DNA of 19,411 bases from an uncultured Bacteroidota bacterium (GTDB lineage: Bacteria; Bacteroidota; Bacteroidia; Flavobacteriales; Flavobacteriaceae): assembly GCA_903819815.1 (NCBI GenBank), contig CAIJFC010000223.1, forward strand, positions 1-19,411, in the 5' to 3' direction. Of the stretch, positions 6,415-12,966 are shown piece by piece (the first letter of the stretch is position 1; every line of letters begins with the position of its first letter). The position numbers and the translations under genes are program-made. The notes under the pieces were generated by a model. That model was not told the DNA's origin. It made no database searches and saw only the letters and a program-made list of their open reading frames with translations.

Positions 6415-7287
6415 TTATTTTGCTAATAACACTTTCCATGCGGAATCTAAATCGTTTTGATCTAAATATTCCTTTGCTTTTTTAAACTTTTTTAATTGAT
6501 CATCAGAACTCAAAATGCCTTTAACAGCAAAATTCTGCTTTACAAATATATTAATTTCTTCGGTTGTAGGCAACGCTTCAATATTTCCCAATTTTCCCAA
6601 ATCGTTTCCGTCAAAAATAGGACTTTCCTTAATGTAATTTGGTATTTGATCCACTCCTATTCCTAGAGTTGTTATTGGTTTTGCCACTTCAAATAATCCT
6701 TGGTTGGCTCTAGAATACCAATTCCCACCCATTCTTGAAACTAAATCAATTTTTACAGGATCTATATTTCCATTTTCATCTAAAACTGATTCGCTGATGT
6801 GCATTTTTATTATTTCGCAAATCACTAGATTTCCCGCACCACCTTGAGTTCCTAAACTAATAATTTCATTCACTTTACATTCAAATTGAACTGGAGATTG
6901 CGCCACACGATAGGGCTTTACCAATACAGAAGGTATTGCCGTGAACCCTGCTTTAATAAATTCATTTACCCCATCAGGATATTCAGAACTTGAAAGAGAT
7001 GTTTGTTGAACTATATCATAATTAACGACATTAATAACTACTTCTCGTGTCGCTTCCGCATTAATTAAAGTATGTTTTATTGTATTGTCACGAACCCGTC
7101 TAGCAGGTGAAAAAATTAATATTGGTGGATTCGCACTGAAAATATTAAAAAAGCTAAAAGGCGATAAATTTGGAACCCCATTTTTATCGATAGTACTAGC
7201 AAAAGCAATAGGTCGAGGGCCTACAGCACTTTGCAAATAGCCCTGTAATTTAGCTGAAGAAACGTCTTTTGGATCAATACTTATCAT
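6415..7287 (-). CDS. Flavin reductase-family protein (FMN-binding split barrel)
   Basis: Cytoplasmic flavoprotein of the flavin reductase-like / flavoredoxin family, 290 residues. The FMN-binding core lies in the first 200 residues: VGPRPIAFASTIDKNGVPNL, SPFSFFNIFSANPPILIFSP, and DNTIKHTLINAEATREVVIN. The C-terminal third (SRMGGNWYSRANQGLFEVAKP onward) is typical of the long bacterial subgroup. I chose MISIDPKDV as start; a Met six codons upstream (base 7305) lies inside a TAnnTTTG promoter match, so it would not be transcribed. Physiological partner and substrate are unknown; FMN reduction for an oxygenase, or flavoredoxin-type electron transfer, are the usual options. Confidence 0.9.
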   Translation of the reverse strand: MISIDPKDVSSAKLQGYLQSAVGPRPIAFASTIDKNGVPNLSPFSFFNIFSANPPILIFSPARRVRDNTIKHTLINAEATREVVINVVNYDIVQQTSLSSSEYPDGVNEFIKAGFTAIPSVLVKPYRVAQSPVQFECKVNEIISLGTQGGAGNLVICEIIKMHISESVLDENGNIDPVKIDLVSRMGGNWYSRANQGLFEVAKPITTLGIGVDQIPNYIKESPIFDGNDLGKLGNIEALPTTEEINIFVKQNFAVKGILSSDDQLKKFKKAKEYLDQNDLDSAWKVLLAK

Positions 7288-7302
7288 AAAAATGAATTTA
7301 AA

Positions 7303-7310
7303 CAAATATA
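7303..7310 (-). promoter_or_regulatory. Candidate -7 promoter element for the flavin reductase-DUF3127 operon
   Basis: The minus strand reads TATATTTG here, a full match to TAnnTTTG, ending 16 bases upstream of the chosen start codon. It implies a very short leader and supports the downstream start. No clear TTG at -33 was found. Confidence 0.35.
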
Positions 7311-7440
7311 ATAAATTGGTTTCAAAAATGTTGAAATATTAATTCTAATATTTAATTTGAAATCACAATTTATATTTCTATTACCATAGTCATATTATTT
7401 TATTATATTTATCGTTATTATGACTTTACAAAAGTAACTT

Positions 7441-8592
7441 ATGCAGTTTTCAAATAAACGAAATTTTACTCGTTGGTTTATTATAATTTCCTCCTTTATT
7501 TTCATTGTTTTCATACTTTGGAACACCTATTCCTTTTTTCAAATTTTTAAAAATGAAGAGCGTTTAAAGATGGAATATTGGTCGGAAGCTCAAAAAACAT
7601 TAATCAACTCTGATATTAATACAGAAGTAGAATTGCCAAGTAAGATCATTGGAGACAATAAAACAATTCCAATTATTTTAACAGACGAAAAAGATAGTAT
7701 AATTGGTCATAACAATATCGACGAGAAATTAATGTCGATTCCAAAGGAGGCCAAAACTATTTTAAAAAAATTAAAAAAGGAAAACCAACCAATAAAATTT
7801 GAATACGTTCCTGGGAAATTCCGAAATATCTATTACGGTAATTCCGACCGATTAAACAACCTGATTTATTTCCCAATAGCTTTTTTATTGATTATATTAC
7901 TATTTGCTCTTTTAGTATATAATTTCTACAGAAGCACCAAAATGGCCACTGAAAACAAACTTTGGGCAGGAATGGCAAAGGAAACTGCGCATCAAATTGG
8001 CACACCCCTTTCCTCATTAATTGGTTGGTTAGAAATATTAAAAGCTCAAAATGTTGCCGATTCTACTATTTCAGAAATTGAAAAAGACATTGATCGACTT
8101 CAAAATATCACGGAACGTTTTTCAAAAATTGGTTCAGAACCGATTTTAGAAATCAAAGATATTATAGTAGAAACTGAAAACTCATTTCAATATTTACAAT
8201 CTCGATTTTCAAAACAAGTGGTGTTTTCATTTAAAGCGCCCGATTTTCCGGTATTGGTTTCTCTGAATCCAATTCTATTCAGTTGGTCCATTGAAAACAT
8301 AGTGAAAAATGCTATTGATGCCATGAGAGGCAAAGGAAAACTAGCTTTAGCAATTATTTTAGAAGGTGAATTTGTAAAAATAAATATAACCGATTCCGGC
8401 AAGGGAATCCCAAAAAAGCAATTCAAAAAAATCTTTGAACCTGGATTTACCACAAAAAAAAGAGGTTGGGGATTGGGACTTTCTTTAACAAAAAGAATCG
8501 TTGAAGAATACCATGATGGCAGAATAAAAGTGCTAAATTCGGAGGTGAATAAAGGAACTACTTTTCAAATTAGCTTTAGGAAAGCAAAATAA
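7441..8592 (+). CDS. Membrane sensor histidine kinase, orphan
   Basis: Two-component sensor kinase of 383 residues. One membrane segment lies at about 12-32 and a second at about 141-161, enclosing a roughly 105-residue extracytoplasmic sensor domain with no motif I recognise. The HisKA helix follows directly, without an obvious HAMP domain; the phosphoacceptor is His184 in ETAHQIGTPLSSL, where the usual E-L/I-R/K-N/T pattern after His is replaced by QIGT. The ATPase domain shows the N box (IENIVKNAIDAM, 284-295), G1 box (DSGKGIP, 318-324), F box (FEPGFTTKK) and G2 box (GWGLGLSL, 342-349). No response regulator lies beside it. It converges with the HIT gene 11 bases downstream. Signal unknown. 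Confidence 0.92.
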   Translation: MQFSNKRNFTRWFIIISSFIFIVFILWNTYSFFQIFKNEERLKMEYWSEAQKTLINSDINTEVELPSKIIGDNKTIPIILTDEKDSIIGHNNIDEKLMSIPKEAKTILKKLKKENQPIKFEYVPGKFRNIYYGNSDRLNNLIYFPIAFLLIILLFALLVYNFYRSTKMATENKLWAGMAKETAHQIGTPLSSLIGWLEILKAQNVADSTISEIEKDIDRLQNITERFSKIGSEPILEIKDIIVETENSFQYLQSRFSKQVVFSFKAPDFPVLVSLNPILFSWSIENIVKNAIDAMRGKGKLALAIILEGEFVKINITDSGKGIPKKQFKKIFEPGFTTKKRGWGLGLSLTKRIVEEYHDGRIKVLNSEVNKGTTFQISFRKAK

Positions 8593-8603
8593 TCAAATTT
8601 TAA

Positions 8604-8993
8604 CTACAAATTTCCTTGGATTTTCAATGCCAAAGCAAGAAATTCCTCTTTGGATAAAGTGATTTTCTTTTGAAAACGGATGTCCTCCATTTCGTTTAGA
8701 GGGATCAAATGAATGTGGGCATGGGGAACTTCTAAACCTATAACACTCATACCAATTCGCTTGCAAGGAACTGTTTTTTCTAAAGCGATAGCCACTTTTT
8801 TAGAAAATTGCATTAAGCCCATGTAAAGTTCATCGTCAAGATCAAATAGCTTGTCAATTTCTTGCTTAGGAATGCATAAAGTATGACCTATCGCATTAGG
8901 ATTTACATCTAAAAAAGCTAAAAAATTATCGTCTTCAGTGATTTTATAACATGGAATTTCTCCGTTGACGATTTTGGTAAAAATACTTGACAT
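8604..8993 (-). CDS. HIT-family nucleotide-binding protein
   Basis: Small cytoplasmic histidine-triad protein of 129 residues, likely a purine nucleoside phosphoramidate or dinucleotide hydrolase of the Hint type. The triad is VPHAHIHLIPL, with His91, His93 and His95. The N-terminus SIFTKIVNGEIPCYKI and FLDVNPNAIGHTLCIPK are typical of the HIT fold. It follows greA on the same strand after a 66-base spacer containing a strong hairpin, so the two are probably one transcript with a structured junction. The physiological substrate is not predictable. Confidence 0.93.
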   Translation of the reverse strand: MSSIFTKIVNGEIPCYKITEDDNFLAFLDVNPNAIGHTLCIPKQEIDKLFDLDDELYMGLMQFSKKVAIALEKTVPCKRIGMSVIGLEVPHAHIHLIPLNEMEDIRFQKKITLSKEEFLALALKIQGNL

Positions 8994-9002
8994 GGATGAA
9001 CT

Positions 9003-9062
9003 GTTTAATTGTTGAATGTTTAATCGGTTAGCTGAAAATCGATTAAACGATTCAACTATTTA
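9003..9062. repeat. Hairpin with 7/8-base periodic words between greA and the HIT gene
   Basis: GTTGAATGTTTAATCG at 9011-9026 pairs with CGATTAAACGATTCAAC at 9040-9056, 16 pairs with a single bulged base and a 13-base loop. The arms are made of repeating words: GTTTAAT / GTTGAAT / GTTTAAT spaced 8 and 7 bases, and CGATTAAA / CGATTCAA. The right arm ends four bases from the greA stop codon. No T-run follows on the minus strand, so it is more likely an mRNA-stability or processing structure than a terminator. Confidence 0.75.
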
Positions 9063-9536
9063 GTCTCTAGAAACTTCCAAAATTTCAAATTTCAAAACAC
9101 CGTTTGGAACAGTGATTTCAGCAATTTCACCAACCGATTTTCCTAATAAACCTTTTCCAATTGGTGATGTCACAGAAATTTTCCCCGTTTTTAAATCGGC
9201 TTCACTTTCAGCAACCAAAGTATATTTTAATTCCATAGAATTAGTCAAATTTTTGATTTTAACATTGGATAAAACCAAAACCTTTGACACGTCTAATTGT
9301 GTCTCATCTATTAATCTAGCGTTAGAATGTACCTCTTCCAATTTAGCAATTCTCATTTCTAACATACCTTGAGCTTCCTTTGCGGCATCGTATTCAGCAT
9401 TTTCCGATAAATCGCCTTTATCCCTTGCGTCAGCAATGTCTTGAGATGCTTTTGGTCTCAAAACACTCTTCAAATGGTCTAATTCCTCTCTTAATTTCTT
9501 TAATCCTTCAGCCGTATAATAAGATACTTCACTCAT
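9060..9536 (-). CDS. greA: Transcription elongation factor GreA
   Basis: Secondary-channel factor that rescues backtracked RNA polymerase by stimulating transcript cleavage. It has 158 residues, the normal length. The N-terminal coiled coil tip has the catalytic acidic residues Asp42 and Glu45 in KGDLSENAEYDAAKE. The C-terminal FKBP-like domain carries VTSPIGKGLLGKSVGE, typical of GreA. The start is set by MSEVSYYTAEGLKKLREEL. Directly upstream lie a good promoter match and a hairpin with T-run at the predicted 5' end of the mRNA. The HIT gene follows downstream. Confidence 0.97.
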   Translation of the reverse strand: MSEVSYYTAEGLKKLREELDHLKSVLRPKASQDIADARDKGDLSENAEYDAAKEAQGMLEMRIAKLEEVHSNARLIDETQLDVSKVLVLSNVKIKNLTNSMELKYTLVAESEADLKTGKISVTSPIGKGLLGKSVGEIAEITVPNGVLKFEILEVSRD

Positions 9537-9560
9537 AATTTAATCATTTATATAAAATAG

Positions 9561-9585
9561 AAAAAATCCCATCGGGACGGGATTT
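9561..9585 (-). terminator. Hairpin with U-run in the greA leader, possible attenuator
   Basis: On the minus strand AAATCCC (9585-9579) pairs with GGGATTT (9570-9564), followed by further T residues to 9561, then 24 bases to the greA start codon. Neighbouring genes diverge here, so the hairpin has no upstream gene to terminate on either strand. It looks like a promoter-proximal attenuator or a 5'-stabilising stem of the greA mRNA. Confidence 0.5.
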
Positions 9586-9592
9586 CTTTTTA

Positions 9593-9621
9593 CAAAGATA
9601 GTTTTATTTTTTTTTAATCAA
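9593..9621 (-). promoter_or_regulatory. greA promoter (-33 TTG, 18-base spacer, -7 TATCTTTG)
   Basis: The minus strand carries TTG at 9621-9619 and TATCTTTG at 9600-9593, a full match to TAnnTTTG with the 18-base spacing within the range described for Flavobacterium. Transcription would start near 9586-9589, at the very edge of the hairpin at 9564-9585. This is the best promoter match in the window. Confidence 0.55.
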
Positions 9622-9663
9622 ATAAATATATGTTAATCATATATAAATCAAAGTTAAATAATT

Positions 9664-9671
9664 TAAATTTG
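9664..9671 (+). promoter_or_regulatory. Candidate -7 promoter element for the Rieske-like protein gene
   Basis: TAAATTTG matches TAnnTTTG and lies 30 bases upstream of the start codon at 9702. A TTG at -33 is not evident. Confidence 0.35.
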
Positions 9672-9701
9672 TTACCACTATTCTTTTAATAAAATTTCAT
9701 T

Positions 9702-10118
9702 ATGAAAAAATACTTGTTTTTTCTTTTACTACTTATTCTTTGCAATTGCAGCAATGATAACTATAATAATAGCAACCCATTTATCCCAAATTATAACTTT
9801 TCAATTAGTATTAATACCGATTTACCCACTTACAACAATCTTAAATTTGTGAGTAATGGCATGTACATTCCAAATGCTGGAGCCCGTGGAATTATCGTTT
9901 TTAATACTACCGGCACCGCTTATGTTGCCTACGACGCGGCATGTCCAAACCAAGCATTAAGCGCTTGTTCTACCATGGTTGTAAATGGAATAAATGCAAA
10001 ATGCAATTGTGATAATGCCGAATACAACCTTTTTACAGGCCAAAGCCCAGGGAAAGAATATCCAATGAAACCTTATCGAGTAGAAACTTCGGGAGCAGTT
10101 ATTCGAGTTTACAATTAA
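9702..10118 (+). CDS. Exported Rieske-like protein lacking the histidine ligands
   Basis: Envelope protein of 138 residues with an N-terminal signal (MKKYLFFLLLLILCNCSNDN). Cys16 may be a lipidation site, though Asn before it is atypical for a lipobox. The rest resembles the small Rieske fold: AYDAACPNQ at 76-84 corresponds to the C-x-H loop and AKCNCDNAEYNLFTG at 99-113 to the C-P-C-H-G loop, followed by the usual Y-x-V/I and terminal strand. Both histidine positions are replaced (CPN at 81-83, CNCD at 101-104). The two extra cysteines, Cys89 and Cys103, sit about where Rieske proteins form a disulfide. It probably does not bind a normal Rieske cluster. The stop shares TTAA with the convergent receptor gene. 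Confidence 0.7.
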   Translation: MKKYLFFLLLLILCNCSNDNYNNSNPFIPNYNFSISINTDLPTYNNLKFVSNGMYIPNAGARGIIVFNTTGTAYVAYDAACPNQALSACSTMVVNGINAKCNCDNAEYNLFTGQSPGKEYPMKPYRVETSGAVIRVYN

Positions 10119-12319
10119 AATTTCATCGAAATTCCTGCCAAAAAATTTAAACCTGCTTGAGGATAATAACCAGCTCCATCCAATGTAATTGTATTTCCCG
10201 GATTGGTCCAAGTGTCGTCATAGGTGAAGTAATAGCCATTTGAAACGTATTTCATATTGAATAAATTATTCACTAAAACAGAAAACAATACCGACTTAAA
10301 TACACTTTTAGGCTGGATTTCATAGGAAACGTTTAAGTCATTTACAAAATAACTTTGCAATTCTGAATTTGCAGCATCAATATTTCCCATAAATTGTTTG
10401 CCAACAAATTTTGATAAAATACTAAATTGCAAGTTATTGCTTGGCGCAAATGTTAGGCCGTTTCCTGCAACAATATTGGGTGAAAAAGCAATACTTGTAT
10501 TTCCAAAATCCTGCAAAACGCCATCCTTTTGAAAATAATAATTTTGGTTTTTATTTTCGCTTAAAGCGATATTTGGACGCAATAACCATTTTTCTGAAAG
10601 ATAAAAATCGGCATTAACTTCCAATCCCAATCTATAACTATCGCCAACATTTTCTCGAAGAGGTGAACCCACATCGTTCAAAGCACCTGTTAAAACCAAC
10701 TGATTTTTGTATTTCATATAATAAGCCGTAACATTTATTTTTACTTTTTCAGAAATCAATCTCCAACCCAATTCAAAATCATTCAACTGCTCTGGTTTTG
10801 GTGTTCCATTTGAATAATCATCACGGTTGGGTTCTCTATTGGCACGGGCAAAAGAAAAATAAAGGGTGTTTTTAGAATTCAGATCAAAATTCAAACCCGC
10901 CTTTGGATTGAAAAAATTGAAATTGTCGTTTACCAAACCCGTTTCTAAACTATTGGCTTTGTAATGAACATTTCTAATTTGCAAATCACCATAAAAACTT
11001 ATTTTTTCTGATAGTTGATAATTCGCTTTCGCAAATATATTTCCGTCTGTTTTACTCGCATAATCATCATAATAGCGATCTCCCAATTCACTTTGAGAGG
11101 CAAATCGAGCCCAAATCACTTTTCCAAAATGTGCGCCTTCATATTTATTAATGGCGCCACCAATTATCAAATTCAGTTTTTCCGATTTATAATTAGAGGA
11201 AAAAGTAGCACCATAAAAATCATTATCCAACCATTTTTGTCGAATTAAATCGGTTGCGACTTCAGTGCCAACTGGCAACAATCCATAATCGGTGAAAGCG
11301 GCATCTTCTTTATAATTTTCATAATATCCTTTTCCTTTGGTATAATGAAAAGCCAAATTGGTATTCCATTTATCCGATATTTTTTCATTCCAATGCAATT
11401 GATAATGGTCTTGTTGGTAGTTGTCTGTTTCATTATCATAGAAACGAATATTCCCCAACTGATCGGTAAACATCCCAGCCGAATTAAAAGTTCTATTGCT
11501 TTCCAAAGTAGCCGCATCAGCTCCATTCCAAGACTGGTACGTTTTTTCTTTTCCACCAAAAGCCAATGCTTTTAGTAAGGTTGTTTTTCCAACATATGTT
11601 CCTTGAAGAAAATAGGACTTCAAGTCAGAACTTGCTCGGTCAATATAGCCATCCGATTTCAAAACAGACAATCGACCTGCAATTTCGAAATGATTATTTA
11701 ATAATCCGGTGCTAAACTTTACCGTATTTTTTCTTGAGTTAAAACTACCTCCAGAATTGGAAATTTCTCCACTGCTCTTTTTTGAATAATTATCGGTAAG
11801 CATATTTAAACTTGCTCCAAAAGCTCCCGAGCCATTTGTAGAAGACCCAACACCGCGCTGTAATTGAACACTTTCTAGCGAGGACGCAAAATCGGGCATG
11901 TTCACCCAATAGGTTCCTTGACTTTCTGAATCGTTATAGGGAATTCCATTTATGGTAATGTTTACTCGGGTTGCATCACTACCACGAACACGAATTCCAG
12001 TATAACCTATCCCGTTTCCAGCATCAGAAGTCGTTACAACCGATGGCAAATAATTCATCAAAATGGGAATGTCTTGGCCTAAATTTCGGGTTTTAATTTC
12101 TTTTTTATTCAAATTAGTAAAAGTGACAGGGGTTTTAGAATCGATTCGAATTGCGGCGACCAATACTTCATCAAGCGAATTGACTTTAGTAGAATCTGTT
12201 TTCTTTTCTTGCGAAAAAGCACCATAAGAGACAAGAAAAAAGAAAATAGATAATAGACGAAAAGAAGATAGATTAAAATATCGTCTGCAATTTGGTTGTA
12301 ATTTGAAAATAATTTTCAT
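10115..12319 (-). CDS. TonB-dependent outer-membrane receptor, probably for thiamin
   Basis: Outer-membrane 22-strand receptor of 734 residues. A signal peptide ends at about residue 37 (FFFLVSYGAFSQ); the plug follows with a possible TonB-box-like LDEVLV at 49-54, TGIRVRGSDATRVNITING at 107-125 and SVQLQRGVGSSTNGSGAFGAS at 150-170. The barrel ends in the terminal Phe of GISMKF. There is no N-terminal carboxypeptidase-like domain and no SusD partner, so it is not a polysaccharide system. The chosen start is MKIIFKLQ; the frame is open to 12511 but that part is the riboswitch. TPP control of such receptors is known in Bacteroidota and points to thiamin or a precursor as cargo; cargo is inferred from the riboswitch, not from the protein. 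Confidence 0.9.
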   Translation of the reverse strand: MKIIFKLQPNCRRYFNLSSFRLLSIFFFLVSYGAFSQEKKTDSTKVNSLDEVLVAAIRIDSKTPVTFTNLNKKEIKTRNLGQDIPILMNYLPSVVTTSDAGNGIGYTGIRVRGSDATRVNITINGIPYNDSESQGTYWVNMPDFASSLESVQLQRGVGSSTNGSGAFGASLNMLTDNYSKKSSGEISNSGGSFNSRKNTVKFSTGLLNNHFEIAGRLSVLKSDGYIDRASSDLKSYFLQGTYVGKTTLLKALAFGGKEKTYQSWNGADAATLESNRTFNSAGMFTDQLGNIRFYDNETDNYQQDHYQLHWNEKISDKWNTNLAFHYTKGKGYYENYKEDAAFTDYGLLPVGTEVATDLIRQKWLDNDFYGATFSSNYKSEKLNLIIGGAINKYEGAHFGKVIWARFASQSELGDRYYDDYASKTDGNIFAKANYQLSEKISFYGDLQIRNVHYKANSLETGLVNDNFNFFNPKAGLNFDLNSKNTLYFSFARANREPNRDDYSNGTPKPEQLNDFELGWRLISEKVKINVTAYYMKYKNQLVLTGALNDVGSPLRENVGDSYRLGLEVNADFYLSEKWLLRPNIALSENKNQNYYFQKDGVLQDFGNTSIAFSPNIVAGNGLTFAPSNNLQFSILSKFVGKQFMGNIDAANSELQSYFVNDLNVSYEIQPKSVFKSVLFSVLVNNLFNMKYVSNGYYFTYDDTWTNPGNTITLDGAGYYPQAGLNFLAGISMKF

Positions 12320-12338
12320 TCGTAAAATAGTTACGAAT
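12318..12338 (-). promoter_or_regulatory. Hairpin masking the receptor start codon
   Basis: ATTCGTAA (12338-12331 on the minus strand) pairs perfectly with TTACGAAT (12325-12318) around a 5-base loop. The last two stem bases are the A and T of the ATG at 12319-12317. It lies downstream of the TPP aptamer and is a good candidate for the translational output of the riboswitch. Confidence 0.5.
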
Positions 12339-12379
12339 AACAAGGGGGAAATTATTCTTTTGTTAAATTGATTGTTCCT

Positions 12380-12415
12380 ATGACAAATAAATAGTGTGCA
12401 CGCTATTTTTGTCAT
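12380..12415 (-). other. Stem-loop between TPP aptamer and receptor start
   Basis: 12380-12394 and 12403-12415 form an imperfect stem of about 13 pairs (TGACAAA with TTTGTCA at the base, ATAG with CTAT at the top) around an 8-base loop. No T-run follows on the minus strand. It is probably part of the riboswitch expression platform or a spacer structure. Confidence 0.5.
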
Positions 12416-12506
12416 TATTTCCCTTGGCAGCATTACCTGCCCAGGTTCTTTGGGTATAATCTCAGCTGTCATTCCATTTTTGGAATCTAGCACCCCTTTG
12501 AGACAG
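12416..12506 (-). promoter_or_regulatory. TPP (THI-element) riboswitch controlling the TonB receptor
   Basis: The minus strand carries the conserved TPP aptamer blocks in order: GGGGTGC (from 12496), GCTGAGA with CTGAGA at 12465-12460, ACCC followed by GAACCTG (12448-12442), TAATGCTGCC (12435-12426) and AAGGGA. These are the pyrimidine- and pyrophosphate-sensing helices of the thiamin pyrophosphate riboswitch. It lies about 100 bases upstream of the receptor start. TPP binding normally lowers expression. The aptamer 3' block CAAGGGAAA could alternatively pair with TTTCCCCCTTG at 12351-12341, a plausible switching partner. Confidence 0.93.
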
Positions 12507-12508
12507 TA

Positions 12509-12516
12509 CAAAATTA
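12509..12516 (-). promoter_or_regulatory. Candidate -7 promoter element for the riboswitch-receptor transcript
   Basis: The minus strand reads TAATTTTG, a full match to TAnnTTTG, placed so that transcription would begin just before the first conserved block of the TPP aptamer. No clear -33 TTG. Confidence 0.4.
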
Positions 12517-12522
12517 ATTATA

Positions 12523-12553
12523 AATTGTGGATTATGAATTATGAATTTCAAAA
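12523..12553. repeat. Heptamer-periodic array downstream of the arfB-like gene
   Basis: Units AATTGTG, GATTATG, AATTATG, AATTTCA follow each other with a 7-base period. Positions 12523-12548 match 16314-16339 at 24 of 26 bases in the same orientation, so near-identical arrays bracket the operon at 12557-16307. Confidence 0.7.
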
Positions 12554-12556
12554 AAT

Positions 12557-12958
12557 TTAAAATTCTGGTTTTTTCCTGTTTTTCTTAATGTCGGATAAAT
12601 TTTTTTTATCTTTTATCCGTTTTCTAATTACGGATTTAGGGATTTTTGTGGCTTTCCTGATTTTTGGAATGTACAACCCTTGTTCGATTATTGTAAGAAA
12701 CCTTTTAATAACGATTTCCTTGTTTTTGAGTTGGCTGCGATCTTCATCACAATTCAAAATCAAAATTTGATCTTTGGTGAGGCGGGATGATAAATTCGTT
12801 TCTAACAGCAATTTTTCTTCAATTGAAAGTGAATTGGCATTTTTTAAATCAAATGAAAGAACCACTTTTGAAGACACTTTATTTACATTTTGTCCACCTG
12901 CGCCGCTACTTCGGACTGCTTTAAATTGCAATTCGGAAATCAATTTTTCTTTTTCCAT
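12557..12958 (-). CDS. arfB: ArfB-like (YaeJ-type) peptidyl-tRNA hydrolase for ribosome rescue
   Basis: Codon-independent release factor-like protein of 133 residues that frees ribosomes stalled on truncated mRNA. The catalytic GGQ is in VRSSGAGGQNVNKVSSKV at residues 15-32; there are no codon-recognition domains. The lysine/arginine-rich tail (KRIKDKKNLSDIKKNRKKPEF) is the part that enters the empty mRNA channel in this family. It starts 8 bases after the kinase-DUF4301 stop and is probably the last gene of the operon; a functional link to its neighbours is not evident. Confidence 0.92.
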   Translation of the reverse strand: MEKEKLISELQFKAVRSSGAGGQNVNKVSSKVVLSFDLKNANSLSIEEKLLLETNLSSRLTKDQILILNCDEDRSQLKNKEIVIKRFLTIIEQGLYIPKIRKATKIPKSVIRKRIKDKKNLSDIKKNRKKPEF

Positions 12959-12966
12959 TGGTCAAT

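Noticed and set aside
9564..9590. The greA hairpin as a + strand terminator
   Set aside because: No + strand gene ends upstream of it; greA is transcribed away on the other strand.
11245..11559. 104-codon minus-strand frame inside the receptor gene, and other frames at 11015-11575
   Set aside because: They lie wholly within the receptor coding region in other frames and show no domain or export signal.
12320..12511. N-terminal 64-residue extension of the TonB receptor
   Set aside because: This stretch is the TPP aptamer and its expression platform; a signal peptide follows only from MKIIFKLQ at 12319.
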